DNA of 64,000 nt from Sinosporangium album (GTDB lineage Bacteria; Actinomycetota; Actinomycetes; Streptosporangiales; Streptosporangiaceae), in NCBI RefSeq assembly GCF_900100605.1, contig NZ_FNCN01000012.1:158435-222434 (forward strand), written 5' to 3'. The stretch's first letter is position 1. Each line of letters starts with the position of its first letter. Under the pieces are notes generated by a model, which worked only from the letters and a program-made list of their open reading frames with translations, made no database searches and had not been told where the DNA came from. The position numbers were made by a program, and so were the translations under genes. Positions 33,724 through 41,476 of this stretch are shown piece by piece.

Positions 33724-35097
33724 GTGCACGTTTATGACTCGCTGGTTGAGCTGATGGGGAACACCCCGCTTGTCCGGTTGCGCAAGGTAACAGCGGGTCT
33801 GCCCGCTCAGGTACTCGCCAAGGTCGAATACTTCAACCCGGGTGGGTCCGTGAAGGACCGCATCGCGGTGCGGATGATCGACGCGGCGGAGAAGTCGGGG
33901 GCGCTGCGGCCCGGAGGCACGATCGTCGAACCCACGTCGGGCAACACCGGCATCGGGCTCGCCATAGTGGCGCAGGAACGGGGCTACAAATGCCTCTTCG
34001 TGGTGCCCGACAAGGTCGCCCAAGACAAGATCTCGGTGCTCAGGGCATATGGCGCCGAAGTCGTCGTGTGCCCGACGGCCGTCTCGCCAGACCACCCGGA
34101 CTCCTACTACTCGGTCTCCGACCGGCTCGCCCGTGAAATCCCGAACGCCTGGAAGCCGGACCAGTACTCCAACCCGGAGAACCCGAACTCCCACTACCAC
34201 TCGACGGGCCCGGAGATCTGGGAGCAGACCGAGGGGCGCATCACCCACTTCGTCGCGGGAGTGGGCACCGGCGGCACGATCAGCGGCACCGGACGCTACC
34301 TGAAGGAGGTCTCCGGCGGCCGAGTGAAGATCATCGGCGCCGACCCCGAGGGGTCGGTCTACTCCGGCGGCACCGGCCGGCCGTACCTCGTCGAAGGCGT
34401 GGGCGAGGACATCTGGCCCGCGACCTACGACACCGCGATCTGCGACGAGATCATCGCCGTGGCCGACAAGGACTCCTTCGGGATGACCCGCAGGCTGGCC
34501 CGCGAGGAGGCGCTGCTGGTCGGCGGCTCGTGCGGCATGGCGGTCGTCGCGGCCCTGCGGGTCGCCGCCAAGGCCGGCCCGGACGCCCTCGTCGTGGTGC
34601 TGCTGCCCGACGGCGGGCGCGGCTACCTGTCGAAGATCTTCAACGACGAGTGGATGGCCGACTACGGCTTCCTCACCGAGACGAGCGAGGAGGGCCTGGT
34701 CCGCGAGGTGCTCGGCCGCAAGGGCACGGGCATGCCCGAGTTCGTCCACGCCCACCCGCACGAGACGGTGAGTACGGCGATCGCCCTGATGCGCGAGTAC
34801 AGCGTGTCGCAGCTCCCCGTCATGAAGGAGGAGCCGCCGGTCATGGCGGCGGAGGTGGTCGGCTCGATCGTCGAGCGCGACCTCCTCGACGGCCTCTACC
34901 GGGGGCGCGTGCGGCCCGACGACGCCGTGTCCGAGCACATGTCGCAGCCCCTGCCCATGATCGGCGCGGGTGAGCCGGTGTCGCGCGCCATCGAGGCGCT
35001 GGAGAAGGCCGACGCGACGGTGGTGCTCGACGACGGCAAGCCCGTCGGCATGCTCACCCGCCAGGACCTGCTCGGGTTCCTCGCCGGCGCGAGCTGA
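33724..35097 (+). CDS. cbs: Cystathionine beta-synthase
   Basis: The 457-residue product has a fold type II PLP domain: VEYFNPGGSVKDRIAVRM near residue 36 (Lys for the Schiff base), EPTSGNTGIGLAIVAQ near 70, GVGTGGTISGTGRYLKE near 180 (phosphate loop). The last 130 residues are a pair of CBS domains (PEFVHAHPHETVSTAIALMREY, then PLPMIGAGEPVSRAIEALEKAD) that would bind adenosyl ligands. It condenses serine and homocysteine to cystathionine. GTG 33724 has GAGAAGG ten bases upstream and gives the family N-terminus HVYDSLVELMGNTPL. metB lies downstream beyond the histidine kinase. Confidence 0.94.
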   Translation: MHVYDSLVELMGNTPLVRLRKVTAGLPAQVLAKVEYFNPGGSVKDRIAVRMIDAAEKSGALRPGGTIVEPTSGNTGIGLAIVAQERGYKCLFVVPDKVAQDKISVLRAYGAEVVVCPTAVSPDHPDSYYSVSDRLAREIPNAWKPDQYSNPENPNSHYHSTGPEIWEQTEGRITHFVAGVGTGGTISGTGRYLKEVSGGRVKIIGADPEGSVYSGGTGRPYLVEGVGEDIWPATYDTAICDEIIAVADKDSFGMTRRLAREEALLVGGSCGMAVVAALRVAAKAGPDALVVVLLPDGGRGYLSKIFNDEWMADYGFLTETSEEGLVREVLGRKGTGMPEFVHAHPHETVSTAIALMREYSVSQLPVMKEEPPVMAAEVVGSIVERDLLDGLYRGRVRPDDAVSEHMSQPLPMIGAGEPVSRAIEALEKADATVVLDDGKPVGMLTRQDLLGFLAGAS

Positions 35098-35127
35098 TCC
35101 CCGGCCGCGGCAGGGCCGGCCGACAGG

Positions 35128-36279
35128 TCAGAGGGGGATCTCGGCCAGCACCTGCCAGGCGCCCTCGGGCGTGCGGCCCGCGATGAGCCGCCCCCCGAGC
35201 GCCTCCACGCGTTCCGCCATGCCCACCAGGCCGAACCCCCCACCCAGGCGCGAGGTCTTGGTGTCGACCGCCGAGCCGTAGTTCCGCACCCGCAGGCGGA
35301 GCCACTGGCCCACGTGGTGCAGGTCGACCTCCACCCAGCCGGCGGTGGGGGCATGGCGGCGCACGTTGGTCAGCGACTCCTGGAGCACGCGGTACAACGT
35401 GGTCGTCACCTCGGGGGCCATGCGTGACTCGTCGACGCCCATCCCGATGTCGAAGGCCACCCGCGGCCCGTTCTCGGAGAACCGCTCGGCGAGAAGGCGC
35501 AGGTCCCGCAGGCTCGTCCCGGGGGTGCGAGCCGCCTCGTCGTCGGCACGCAGCACGCCGACCAGCCGCCGCATCGAGGTGAGCGCGTCGGCCCCGGCGT
35601 TCGCGATGGCCTCCAGGGCGGGCACGACGGCCTCCGGCTTCTGCTCGGCCACGGTCTTGGCCGCCTGCGCCTGCACCACGATGCCGGTGATGTGGTGGGC
35701 GACCAGGTCGTGCAGTTCGCGGGCGAGTTCGAGCCGCTCGGCCCGCCGTACGGAGCTCACCGCGGCACGGCGGCGCTCCTGCTGGAAGCGCAGGTAGCCG
35801 CCAATGCTCGCGGCGGCGGCCCAACCCACGAAGAGCAAGAAGCCGAAGGCCAGGCTGATCGCCGGTCCGCCGGCGCCCAAACGGGACGCCGCCGAGATCT
35901 GCAGCACGATCATCGCCAGGACGGCGTAGATGATGGCTTTGCGTATGGGTTCCACCCAGCGCAGTACGCCGATGGTCAGCACGCCGATCGCCCCGGTCTC
36001 GGCCAAGCCCGGGCCTCCTGTCACGGTGGTCATGCCGAGGAGAAGGGAGACGGCGACGGAGACGACAAGGGTGATCATGAATCCGGCCGTGCGGAACCTG
36101 CGGCGGAGCATGACGGCCGCGAGTGCGATCAGACCGCTGAGCACGCAGAGCCAATGGGCATAGTGCTCGCTTGCCATGAAGATATCCAGCAGCAAGAGCA
36201 TGGAAAGCACGCCGATCAGCGCTACTTCGCTGATTTTCCTGATCACTTCGACGATACGGTGCGTGTCTCCCACGGACAT
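35128..36279 (-). CDS. Sensor histidine kinase (NarL/DesK type), orphan
   Basis: The 383-residue product has about five membrane helices in the first 160 residues, a short coiled region, then the HisKA_3 dimer helix with the phosphoacceptor His in RLELARELHDLVAHHITG near residue 187, and an HATPase domain (LYRVLQESLTNVRRHAPT N-box near 290, GGGFGLVGMAERVEALGG G-box near 343). This subfamily usually pairs with a LuxR-type response regulator, but no regulator gene lies on either side; the neighbours are cbs and a small protein on the other strand. Signal unknown. ATG start near a GTCTTAAGAC palindrome at 36289-36298. Confidence 0.9.
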   Translation of the reverse strand: MSVGDTHRIVEVIRKISEVALIGVLSMLLLLDIFMASEHYAHWLCVLSGLIALAAVMLRRRFRTAGFMITLVVSVAVSLLLGMTTVTGGPGLAETGAIGVLTIGVLRWVEPIRKAIIYAVLAMIVLQISAASRLGAGGPAISLAFGFLLFVGWAAAASIGGYLRFQQERRRAAVSSVRRAERLELARELHDLVAHHITGIVVQAQAAKTVAEQKPEAVVPALEAIANAGADALTSMRRLVGVLRADDEAARTPGTSLRDLRLLAERFSENGPRVAFDIGMGVDESRMAPEVTTTLYRVLQESLTNVRRHAPTAGWVEVDLHHVGQWLRLRVRNYGSAVDTKTSRLGGGFGLVGMAERVEALGGRLIAGRTPEGAWQVLAEIPL

Positions 36280-36423
36280 TGAGCTTATGTCTTAAGACCT
36301 ATCTCCATATCGGCCTTTCGGTTGGCTCGCCGCGTGCCAATCCCCACCTTCGGCCGAGGTGCGATGACTCCGCCTTGACCGATGCTTGACGTAGTCGGCA
36401 AGGGAGTCGAAGGGGGAAAGGAA

Positions 36424-36630
36424 ATGGTCGTCGTCGGAATCGTCGCTCTGGCCCTGGGAATTGTGATCGTCGGTCTGTGTGCGGTGGCCGATCCGGTGCT
36501 GCTGTCCCGCATCAACGGGGAAGACGCCGAGGGATCGAGCGGCCGCCGCATCTCCGTGCCGCGTCCCTCCACCGACCTCGTCAGGATGTCCCGGTGCGGC
36601 GAGACCTCCTGCGAGCCGCAGGCCGCCTGA
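36424..36630 (+). CDS. Small single-pass membrane protein
   Basis: The 68-residue product begins with a hydrophobic helix (VVGIVALALGIVIVGLCAV, residues 3-21) followed by a hydrophilic Ser/Arg-rich tail with two cysteines (SRCGETSCEP). ATG 36424 has AAGGGGGAAAGG just upstream; the frame is also open from 36382 without such a site. It is divergent from the histidine kinase and followed by a hairpin. I recognise no family. Similar in size and plan to the 57-residue protein at 38472-38645, but not obviously homologous. Confidence 0.6.
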   Translation: MVVVGIVALALGIVIVGLCAVADPVLLSRINGEDAEGSSGRRISVPRPSTDLVRMSRCGETSCEPQAA

Positions 36631-36642
36631 GCCGCCGGCGAT

Positions 36643-36667
36643 CCGAGCCCCGCAGGGGCGGGCTCGG
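36643..36667 (+). terminator. Hairpin after the 68-residue protein gene
   Basis: Arms CCGAGCCC and GGGCTCGG with a nine-base loop, 12 bases after the stop codon and before metB. Confidence 0.65.
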
Positions 36668-36764
36668 ACCGCCTACTCACCTTCATCGGGCCGGGCGCGC
36701 CGCGGGGACGCGCATCTTCGGGGACGGTGACTCGCGGTAGCCGCGGGGAGGATAGCGTGGGCGC

Positions 36765-37907
36765 ATGAACAAGGGCTTTGAAACTCTGGCCATCCACGCA
36801 GGTCAGGAACCCGACCCGCTGACCGGCGCGGTCGTTCCTCCGATTTACGCCACGTCCACCTACAAGCAGGACGGGGTGGGGGGGCTTCGATCCGGCTACG
36901 AGTACAGCCGCTCGGCCAACCCCACCCGGACGGCGTTGGAGGAATGCCTGGCCGCGCTGGAGGGCGGCGTGCGAGGGCTCGCGTTCGCCTCGGGCCTCGC
37001 CGCGGAGGACACCCTGCTGCGCACGGTGTGCCGCCCCGGTGACCACGTGCTGATCCCGGACGACGCCTACGGAGGCACGTACCGGCTGTTCGCCAAGGTG
37101 TTCGAGCAGTGGGGGCTCTCCTACGACCCGGTGCCGCTCGGCGACGTCGACGCGGTGCGGGCGGCCATGCGGCCGAACACCAAGGTCGTGTGGGTGGAGA
37201 CGCCGACCAACCCGCTGCTCGGGATCGCCGACATCAGCGCGCTCGCGCAGGTCGCCAGGGACGGCGGAGCCCGGCTGGTGGTGGACAACACGTTCGCCTC
37301 GCCGTACCTCCAGCAGCCGCTGGCCCTCGGGGCCGACGTGGTGGTCCACTCGACGACGAAGTACATGGGTGGGCACTCCGACGTGGTCGGCGGCGCGCTG
37401 ATCGCGGCCGAGCGGGGTCTCGGCGACGAGCTCGCCTACCACCAGAACGCCATGGGCGCGGTGGCGGGGCCGTTCGACGCGTGGCTGACGCTGCGGGGCG
37501 TCAAGACGCTCGGTGTGCGCATGGACCGCCACTGCGACAACGCCGAGCGGGTGGTCGAGCTGCTCGCCGCCCACCCGAAGGTCACGGCGGTGCTCTACCC
37601 GGGGCTTTCCGAGCACCCGGGGCACGAGGTCGCGGCCAAGCAGATGAAGCGGTTCGGAGGCATGGTCTCCTTCCGCGTCGCCGGGGGCGAGGACGCCGCG
37701 GTGGCGGTGTGCGACCGGGCCGAGCTGTTCACGCTGGGCGAGTCGCTCGGCGGGGTGGAGTCCCTGATCGAGCACCCGGGGCGCATGACGCACGCCTCGG
37801 CCGCGGGGTCGCCGCTGGAGGTGCCCGCCGATCTCGTGCGGCTGTCGGTCGGCATCGAGTCGGTCGAGGACCTGCTCGCGGACCTGACCCGGGCGCTCGA
37901 CTTCTGA
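36765..37907 (+). CDS. metB: Cystathionine gamma-synthase
   Basis: The 380-residue product is a fold type I PLP enzyme of the Cys/Met metabolism family: FETLAIHAGQEPDPLTGAVVPPIYATSTY at the N-terminus, YEYSRSANPTRTALEECLAALE near residue 46, and the Schiff-base Lys in VVHSTTKYMGGHSDVVGG near 197. It replaces the acyl group of O-succinyl- or O-acetylhomoserine with cysteine, giving cystathionine; gamma-lyase activity cannot be excluded on sequence. ATG has GGGGAGGATAG upstream. With cbs it makes this a transsulfuration locus. The C-terminus SVGIESVEDLLADL is family-typical. Confidence 0.92.
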   Translation: MNKGFETLAIHAGQEPDPLTGAVVPPIYATSTYKQDGVGGLRSGYEYSRSANPTRTALEECLAALEGGVRGLAFASGLAAEDTLLRTVCRPGDHVLIPDDAYGGTYRLFAKVFEQWGLSYDPVPLGDVDAVRAAMRPNTKVVWVETPTNPLLGIADISALAQVARDGGARLVVDNTFASPYLQQPLALGADVVVHSTTKYMGGHSDVVGGALIAAERGLGDELAYHQNAMGAVAGPFDAWLTLRGVKTLGVRMDRHCDNAERVVELLAAHPKVTAVLYPGLSEHPGHEVAAKQMKRFGGMVSFRVAGGEDAAVAVCDRAELFTLGESLGGVESLIEHPGRMTHASAAGSPLEVPADLVRLSVGIESVEDLLADLTRALDF

Positions 37908-37919
37908 CGGGCCGGTCGC

Positions 37920-38399
37920 TCAGAACCAGATCATGAGCACCAGGATCACGAGCCAGATCAGTGAGACCACCCCGGCGAGGGTGGCGATGCGCGCCGTCTG
38001 CACCTTGAGGTCCGAGGCGAGGTCCGAGGCGAGGTCCGGGGCGTGGTCCGGGGCCGCGGCGGCGGTCGGGGTCTCGCCCTCCTTCGGTTTGGCGGAGAGC
38101 GTCCGTACGGCGGTGCGCTGATCGCGGTCGATGATCACAAGGAGCACGAGGGCCACGACGAACAGCGTCATCGACACCGAGAGGTAGGGTCTGGCCAGGT
38201 CAGACCCGCCGAGCAGGGCTCCGAAGAGGAAGGCGCCGAGGGTCCCGATCGCGAAGATCCGGGTGGACCTGTGGAGGTATCTCACCACATTTGCGTCTTT
38301 GGCCCGAATGTAGCGTGGAGTGGCCATTGTGGTGGCCGTGACGGGGCCGATGGTGAATATCGCGAAGGCGATGTGGAGCCAGAGGAGCACTTTCGGCAT
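37920..38399 (-). CDS. DUF2269-like integral membrane protein
   Basis: The 159-residue product has four hydrophobic helices (at about 5-24, 48-66, 73-91 and 138-157). LLWLHIAFAIFTIGPVTATTMATPRYI at the N-terminus resembles predicted heme- or copper-associated small membrane proteins of the DUF2269 type, with the His in the first helix. A soluble loop with a repeat (DLASDLASDL) separates helices three and four; the repeat is a 12-base duplication in DNA. ATG 38399; the ribosome site is weak. Function unknown. It is close to and on the same strand as the 57-residue gene but a hairpin lies between. Confidence 0.6.
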   Translation of the reverse strand: MPKVLLWLHIAFAIFTIGPVTATTMATPRYIRAKDANVVRYLHRSTRIFAIGTLGAFLFGALLGGSDLARPYLSVSMTLFVVALVLLVIIDRDQRTAVRTLSAKPKEGETPTAAAAPDHAPDLASDLASDLKVQTARIATLAGVVSLIWLVILVLMIWF

Positions 38400-38410
38400 G
38401 GCGAGAGATT

Positions 38411-38438
38411 AGCCTCCCGGTGGGACCACCGGGAGGCT
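38411..38438 (-). terminator. Palindromic hairpin after the 57-residue gene
   Basis: AGCCTCCCGGTGG and CCACCGGGAGGCT are perfect 13-base arms separated by only two bases; a stem of about 11 bp can form. It lies between the stop of the small gene and the start of the DUF2269-like gene on the minus strand. Confidence 0.65.
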
Positions 38439-38471
38439 GCAGGGTCAACTTGGGCGATTTCATCGTTTATT

Positions 38472-38645
38472 TCAATCGATGCCGCCCGTCCCCGTGCGGA
38501 CGGCGACAGACTCTGTGACCTGCGGGGACTCGCCGTCCTCGGGGGCGGAGCCCACGTGCGAGGTCGACGAGGGAATGCGCAGCAGCACCTCGAAACCGAT
38601 GCTCGATAACACGAGCATTGCCATGATAAAGATCGCCGCGGCCAT
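38472..38645 (-). CDS. 57-residue single-pass membrane protein with a TTA codon
   Basis: The product starts MAAAIFIMAMLVLSSIGFEV, one membrane helix, followed by an acidic Ser/Pro-rich tail. The ATG at 38643-38645 has GGAAGGGGG six to seven bases upstream, a very strong ribosome site, and the frame has normal GC-rich third positions except for a TTA at codon 13. A hairpin follows the stop. I recognise no family. The evidence for a real gene is the ribosome site, codon bias, membrane helix and terminator together. Confidence 0.6.
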   Translation of the reverse strand: MAAAIFIMAMLVLSSIGFEVLLRIPSSTSHVGSAPEDGESPQVTESVAVRTGTGGID

Positions 38646-38911
38646 GGAATACCCCCTTCCCGCCCCGACGAATAGTCACGTGAAAATATTTTTCTCTTCT
38701 TGGGACGCCCTAGCAAGTCTTTAAGTTGGCACATGCCCGAGCATTTCTAGGAACAAACTTTACGATCATGGCTTCTTTGGGCAAGGCGCCCTCCGGTGGA
38801 GGGATCGCCCATCCGAGACGAAGATTGTGAAATCCATCACGGGGACGCCTGAGGCGTGGGTAGTATCGCGGTCGGCTCATTACTCGGTGTGCTACTGACT
38901 CGGGGTGCACT
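38646..38911. promoter_or_regulatory. Divergent AT-rich promoter region
   Basis: About 266 bases between the 57-residue gene and the DUF6292-like gene, without a supported gene. It contains an AT-rich run at 38682-38700 and mixed composition to about 38900, unlike the flanking genes. It should carry promoters for both; no clear operator is seen. Confidence 0.45.
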
Positions 38912-39409
38912 ATGCGAGCAACGGAGCCAGATCCTGATCTCTTGAAAGCACAGAGGGGTGCCATGGTGGCCGTGAAACACGTGGAGCCATACACCGATGA
39001 GTGGCTGACCCAGCCGGCTTTCTATCTGCTGCAGGTCGTCGATCTGCTGGGAGCCGAGGTCGTCGACTGGTGGGCGGGTCCGTTCGACCCGCGCGAAGCG
39101 ACGCTCCGCCTGATCGACGGGTCGGCGCTGATGTGGGACGAGGAGAGCGGCTGGCGGCTCGGTCGCCTCATCTCAGGCGAGCGGGGCCGTCGGGCCATTC
39201 TCACCGACATCCGCTACCTGGGCGGCGGCCTGCTTCCACGCCCCGAGCGGGTGCCCGAGGCTCTGGCCGACGCCCGGCGCGGGGTGGGCGGCAGCACCGC
39301 CTTCAGACCGTGCTACCGCTCCTACCGCCACCGCCGCGACGGCTTCGACCTGGCCCTCGCCGAATACGTGATCAGCGCCGCGGGGGCCATGGCCCCCGTC
39401 CGCATGTGA
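38912..39409 (+). CDS. DUF6292-like protein
   Basis: The 165-residue product shows SALMWDEESGWRLGRLIS near residue 71 and LGGGLLPRPERVPEALADARRG near 103, a pattern I associate with the actinobacterial DUF6292 family (a WDExxGW core). It is soluble and neutral. ATG 38912 is used; ATG 38963 with GAGGGG four bases upstream is a good alternative that would remove 17 residues. Convergent with the VWA gene (12-base gap). No function known to me. Confidence 0.55.
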   Translation: MRATEPDPDLLKAQRGAMVAVKHVEPYTDEWLTQPAFYLLQVVDLLGAEVVDWWAGPFDPREATLRLIDGSALMWDEESGWRLGRLISGERGRRAILTDIRYLGGGLLPRPERVPEALADARRGVGGSTAFRPCYRSYRHRRDGFDLALAEYVISAAGAMAPVRM

Positions 39410-39421
39410 CACCTCGCGGGC

Positions 39422-41470
39422 TCAGCACGCCCGGCGCGTCCGCAGGAAGTCGTTGACGACGTACTCGCCGAGCCGCTCCGCGCTCGGCGAGAACACCCGT
39501 CCGCCGTTCCGCTTCGCGACATCGTCCACGAACGCCTGCAGACGCGGGTCCGCGGCGAGCATGAACACGTTGATCGTGGCCCGGCGCCGCGTCATCTTGT
39601 CCACCTCGGCCAGCGTGAGCTGAAGGGTCTCCGGCGACGGCGGCCACTCGAAGGCCGAGCGCCCGTTGCGCAGCAGGTGCGCCGTCGGCTCCCCGTCGGT
39701 GACGACCAGCACCACCGGCTCGAAGTCGGGGTGCCGGTCGAGGTGGCGTCCAGCGATCAGCAGGGCGTGGTGCAGGTTCGTGCCCTGCACCATGTCCCAG
39801 TCGAGGCCGGCGAGCTCGTCGGGGCGGAGCACCCGGGCGTAGTTCGAGAAGCCGACGATCTGCACCGCGTCCTGCGGGAACCTGCTCGCCACCAGGGCCT
39901 GGAGCGCCAGCGCGGTCTGCTTGGCCGCCGCCCAGGTGCCGCGCAGCGCCATCGAGTACGACAGGTCCACGAGCAGGCATACGGCGGCAGCCGTACGCCG
40001 CTCGGTCTCGGCGACCTCGAAGTCGTCCACGCAGAGCCGCACCCCGGTGCCCGAGAAGCCGGGGGAGCCCGGGGGGCGCGGGGGGCGCGGGGGGCGCGGG
40101 GGGCGCGGGGGGCGCGGCCCGGCGGCGCCGCGCCGTACGCCGTTGACGACCGTGCGCACGACATCGAGGGGCTGCTCGTCGCCGAAGCGCCACGGGCGGG
40201 ACGCCCCCGTCAACTCTCCGGCGGCGCCGGCGTCGCGTTGATCGTGGTCGCCGCGGCGACCGGAGGACAGCGAGGCGAAGACCCGCCGCAGCGCCGTCTC
40301 CCCGAGCCGGCGCACCGCCTTGGGGGTGAGCTCCAGCTTTCCGCGGTGCCGGCGCAGATAGCCCTGCCGTTCGAGCTCCTTCTCGATCTGGCGGAGCGCG
40401 TTCAGGTCGTCGACGGCCGACCGGCCGAGCGCACGCCGTACGGCTTCCTCGTCGATGTCGGCCAGGGACGCGCCGGGGTAGTCCTGCCGGAGCGCCGCCT
40501 CCAGGCCGGTGAGGTCGGCGAGCTCCTCGATGGCGGTGACCGCGTCGGACATGCCGAGCGGGTCGTCGCCGGACAGCCTCTCCGGCGTCTCCCAGGCGAG
40601 GTCGGGCCGCCTGCTCATGAGCGCGTCGCCGAGCCTGCGCATCTGATCGCCGAGGCCCGCCTGCTCCAGCGTCTGGGCGATCAGCCCGGACAGCTCGGCG
40701 CGCTGGCGCGGGGTGAGGGAGGCGAGCATGCGCTGGGTCGCGGCGGCGCGACGGGCGAGAAGATCGATGAGTTCGTCCAGGTCGGCGGGGTCGCCGTCGA
40801 ACAGGTCACCGTACTTCCCCATGAACTCATCGAAGTGCTCCTGAGTGTGCTCCCCGCGGGCGTCCCGGTCGAGCATCTCGTTGAGCTCGGCCGCCATGGC
40901 GCGGATGCGGTCCAGTACGGCGGGGTCCGGGTCGGCCAGCGCGTCCCGTATACCGCGGAACCGGCTGTCGAGCACCTCCGCCCGCAGCAGATCGAGCAGC
41001 TCCTGGAAGGTGCGCCGCGCGTCGTCGGACCTCCACCCGTAGGTCGCAAGCTCGCGGATCGCGCCCGCCGTGTCCTCCGGCAGGGCGTCGAGCTCGGCCA
41101 GGCGCAGCCGCGTCTCCGCGTCGGCCGCGTCGGCCGCGTCGGCCGGGTCGGCCGCGCCGTACGCGCCGAGCGCGGCGCGCTCCTGCCCGAGCGCCCGGTC
41201 CAGCAGCTCACGGGCCTGGTCCAGGGCGCCGGACAGCTGTCCGCGCTCCCGGAGCTCTTTGCGGCGGCGCCGTACGTCCGCCAGCATCCGTGCCAGCCCC
41301 CGGCGGTCGGGAGCGCCTGGAAGGCCGCGTTTGAGCAGGTCGCGCAGGGCGTGGACGGGGGTGGACCCGGCCAGGATCGCGTCGCCCATCTCGTCCAGCG
41401 CGGCCCGCACGTCGTACGGCGGAGCCAGCGGATCGGGCCCGTCGTGGTATCGCCCGTACCTATAGGACAT
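39422..41470 (-). CDS. Von Willebrand factor A domain protein, partner of the MoxR-like ATPase
   Basis: The 682-residue product has a long helical N-terminal part, a Pro/Arg linker (PPR repeated, residues about 452-466), and a C-terminal VWA domain with MIDAS motif DLSYS near residue 496, GTNLH near 568 and VVTDGEP near 592. It would bind Mg and a partner protein. The stop-to-start spacing with the ATPase gene upstream is 6 bases, so the two form an operon like the BchI/BchD or MoxR/VWA chaperone pairs. Substrate unknown. The linker is encoded by five exact 9-base repeats (40071-40115). Confidence 0.85.
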   Translation of the reverse strand: MSYRYGRYHDGPDPLAPPYDVRAALDEMGDAILAGSTPVHALRDLLKRGLPGAPDRRGLARMLADVRRRRKELRERGQLSGALDQARELLDRALGQERAALGAYGAADPADAADAADAETRLRLAELDALPEDTAGAIRELATYGWRSDDARRTFQELLDLLRAEVLDSRFRGIRDALADPDPAVLDRIRAMAAELNEMLDRDARGEHTQEHFDEFMGKYGDLFDGDPADLDELIDLLARRAAATQRMLASLTPRQRAELSGLIAQTLEQAGLGDQMRRLGDALMSRRPDLAWETPERLSGDDPLGMSDAVTAIEELADLTGLEAALRQDYPGASLADIDEEAVRRALGRSAVDDLNALRQIEKELERQGYLRRHRGKLELTPKAVRRLGETALRRVFASLSSGRRGDHDQRDAGAAGELTGASRPWRFGDEQPLDVVRTVVNGVRRGAAGPRPPRPPRPPRPPRPPGSPGFSGTGVRLCVDDFEVAETERRTAAAVCLLVDLSYSMALRGTWAAAKQTALALQALVASRFPQDAVQIVGFSNYARVLRPDELAGLDWDMVQGTNLHHALLIAGRHLDRHPDFEPVVLVVTDGEPTAHLLRNGRSAFEWPPSPETLQLTLAEVDKMTRRRATINVFMLAADPRLQAFVDDVAKRNGGRVFSPSAERLGEYVVNDFLRTRRAC
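40071..40115. repeat. Five 9-base repeats encoding a Pro-Pro-Arg linker
   Basis: GGGGGGCGC occurs five times head to tail on the plus strand and reads PPR on the minus strand inside the VWA gene. It is in frame and prone to copy-number change. Confidence 0.9.
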
Positions 41471-41476
41471 GGGCCA

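Noticed and set aside
40071..40115. Regular repeats resembling a mini-array
   Set aside because: Nine-base contiguous units without spacers encode a Pro-Pro-Arg linker in the VWA gene; not CRISPR.
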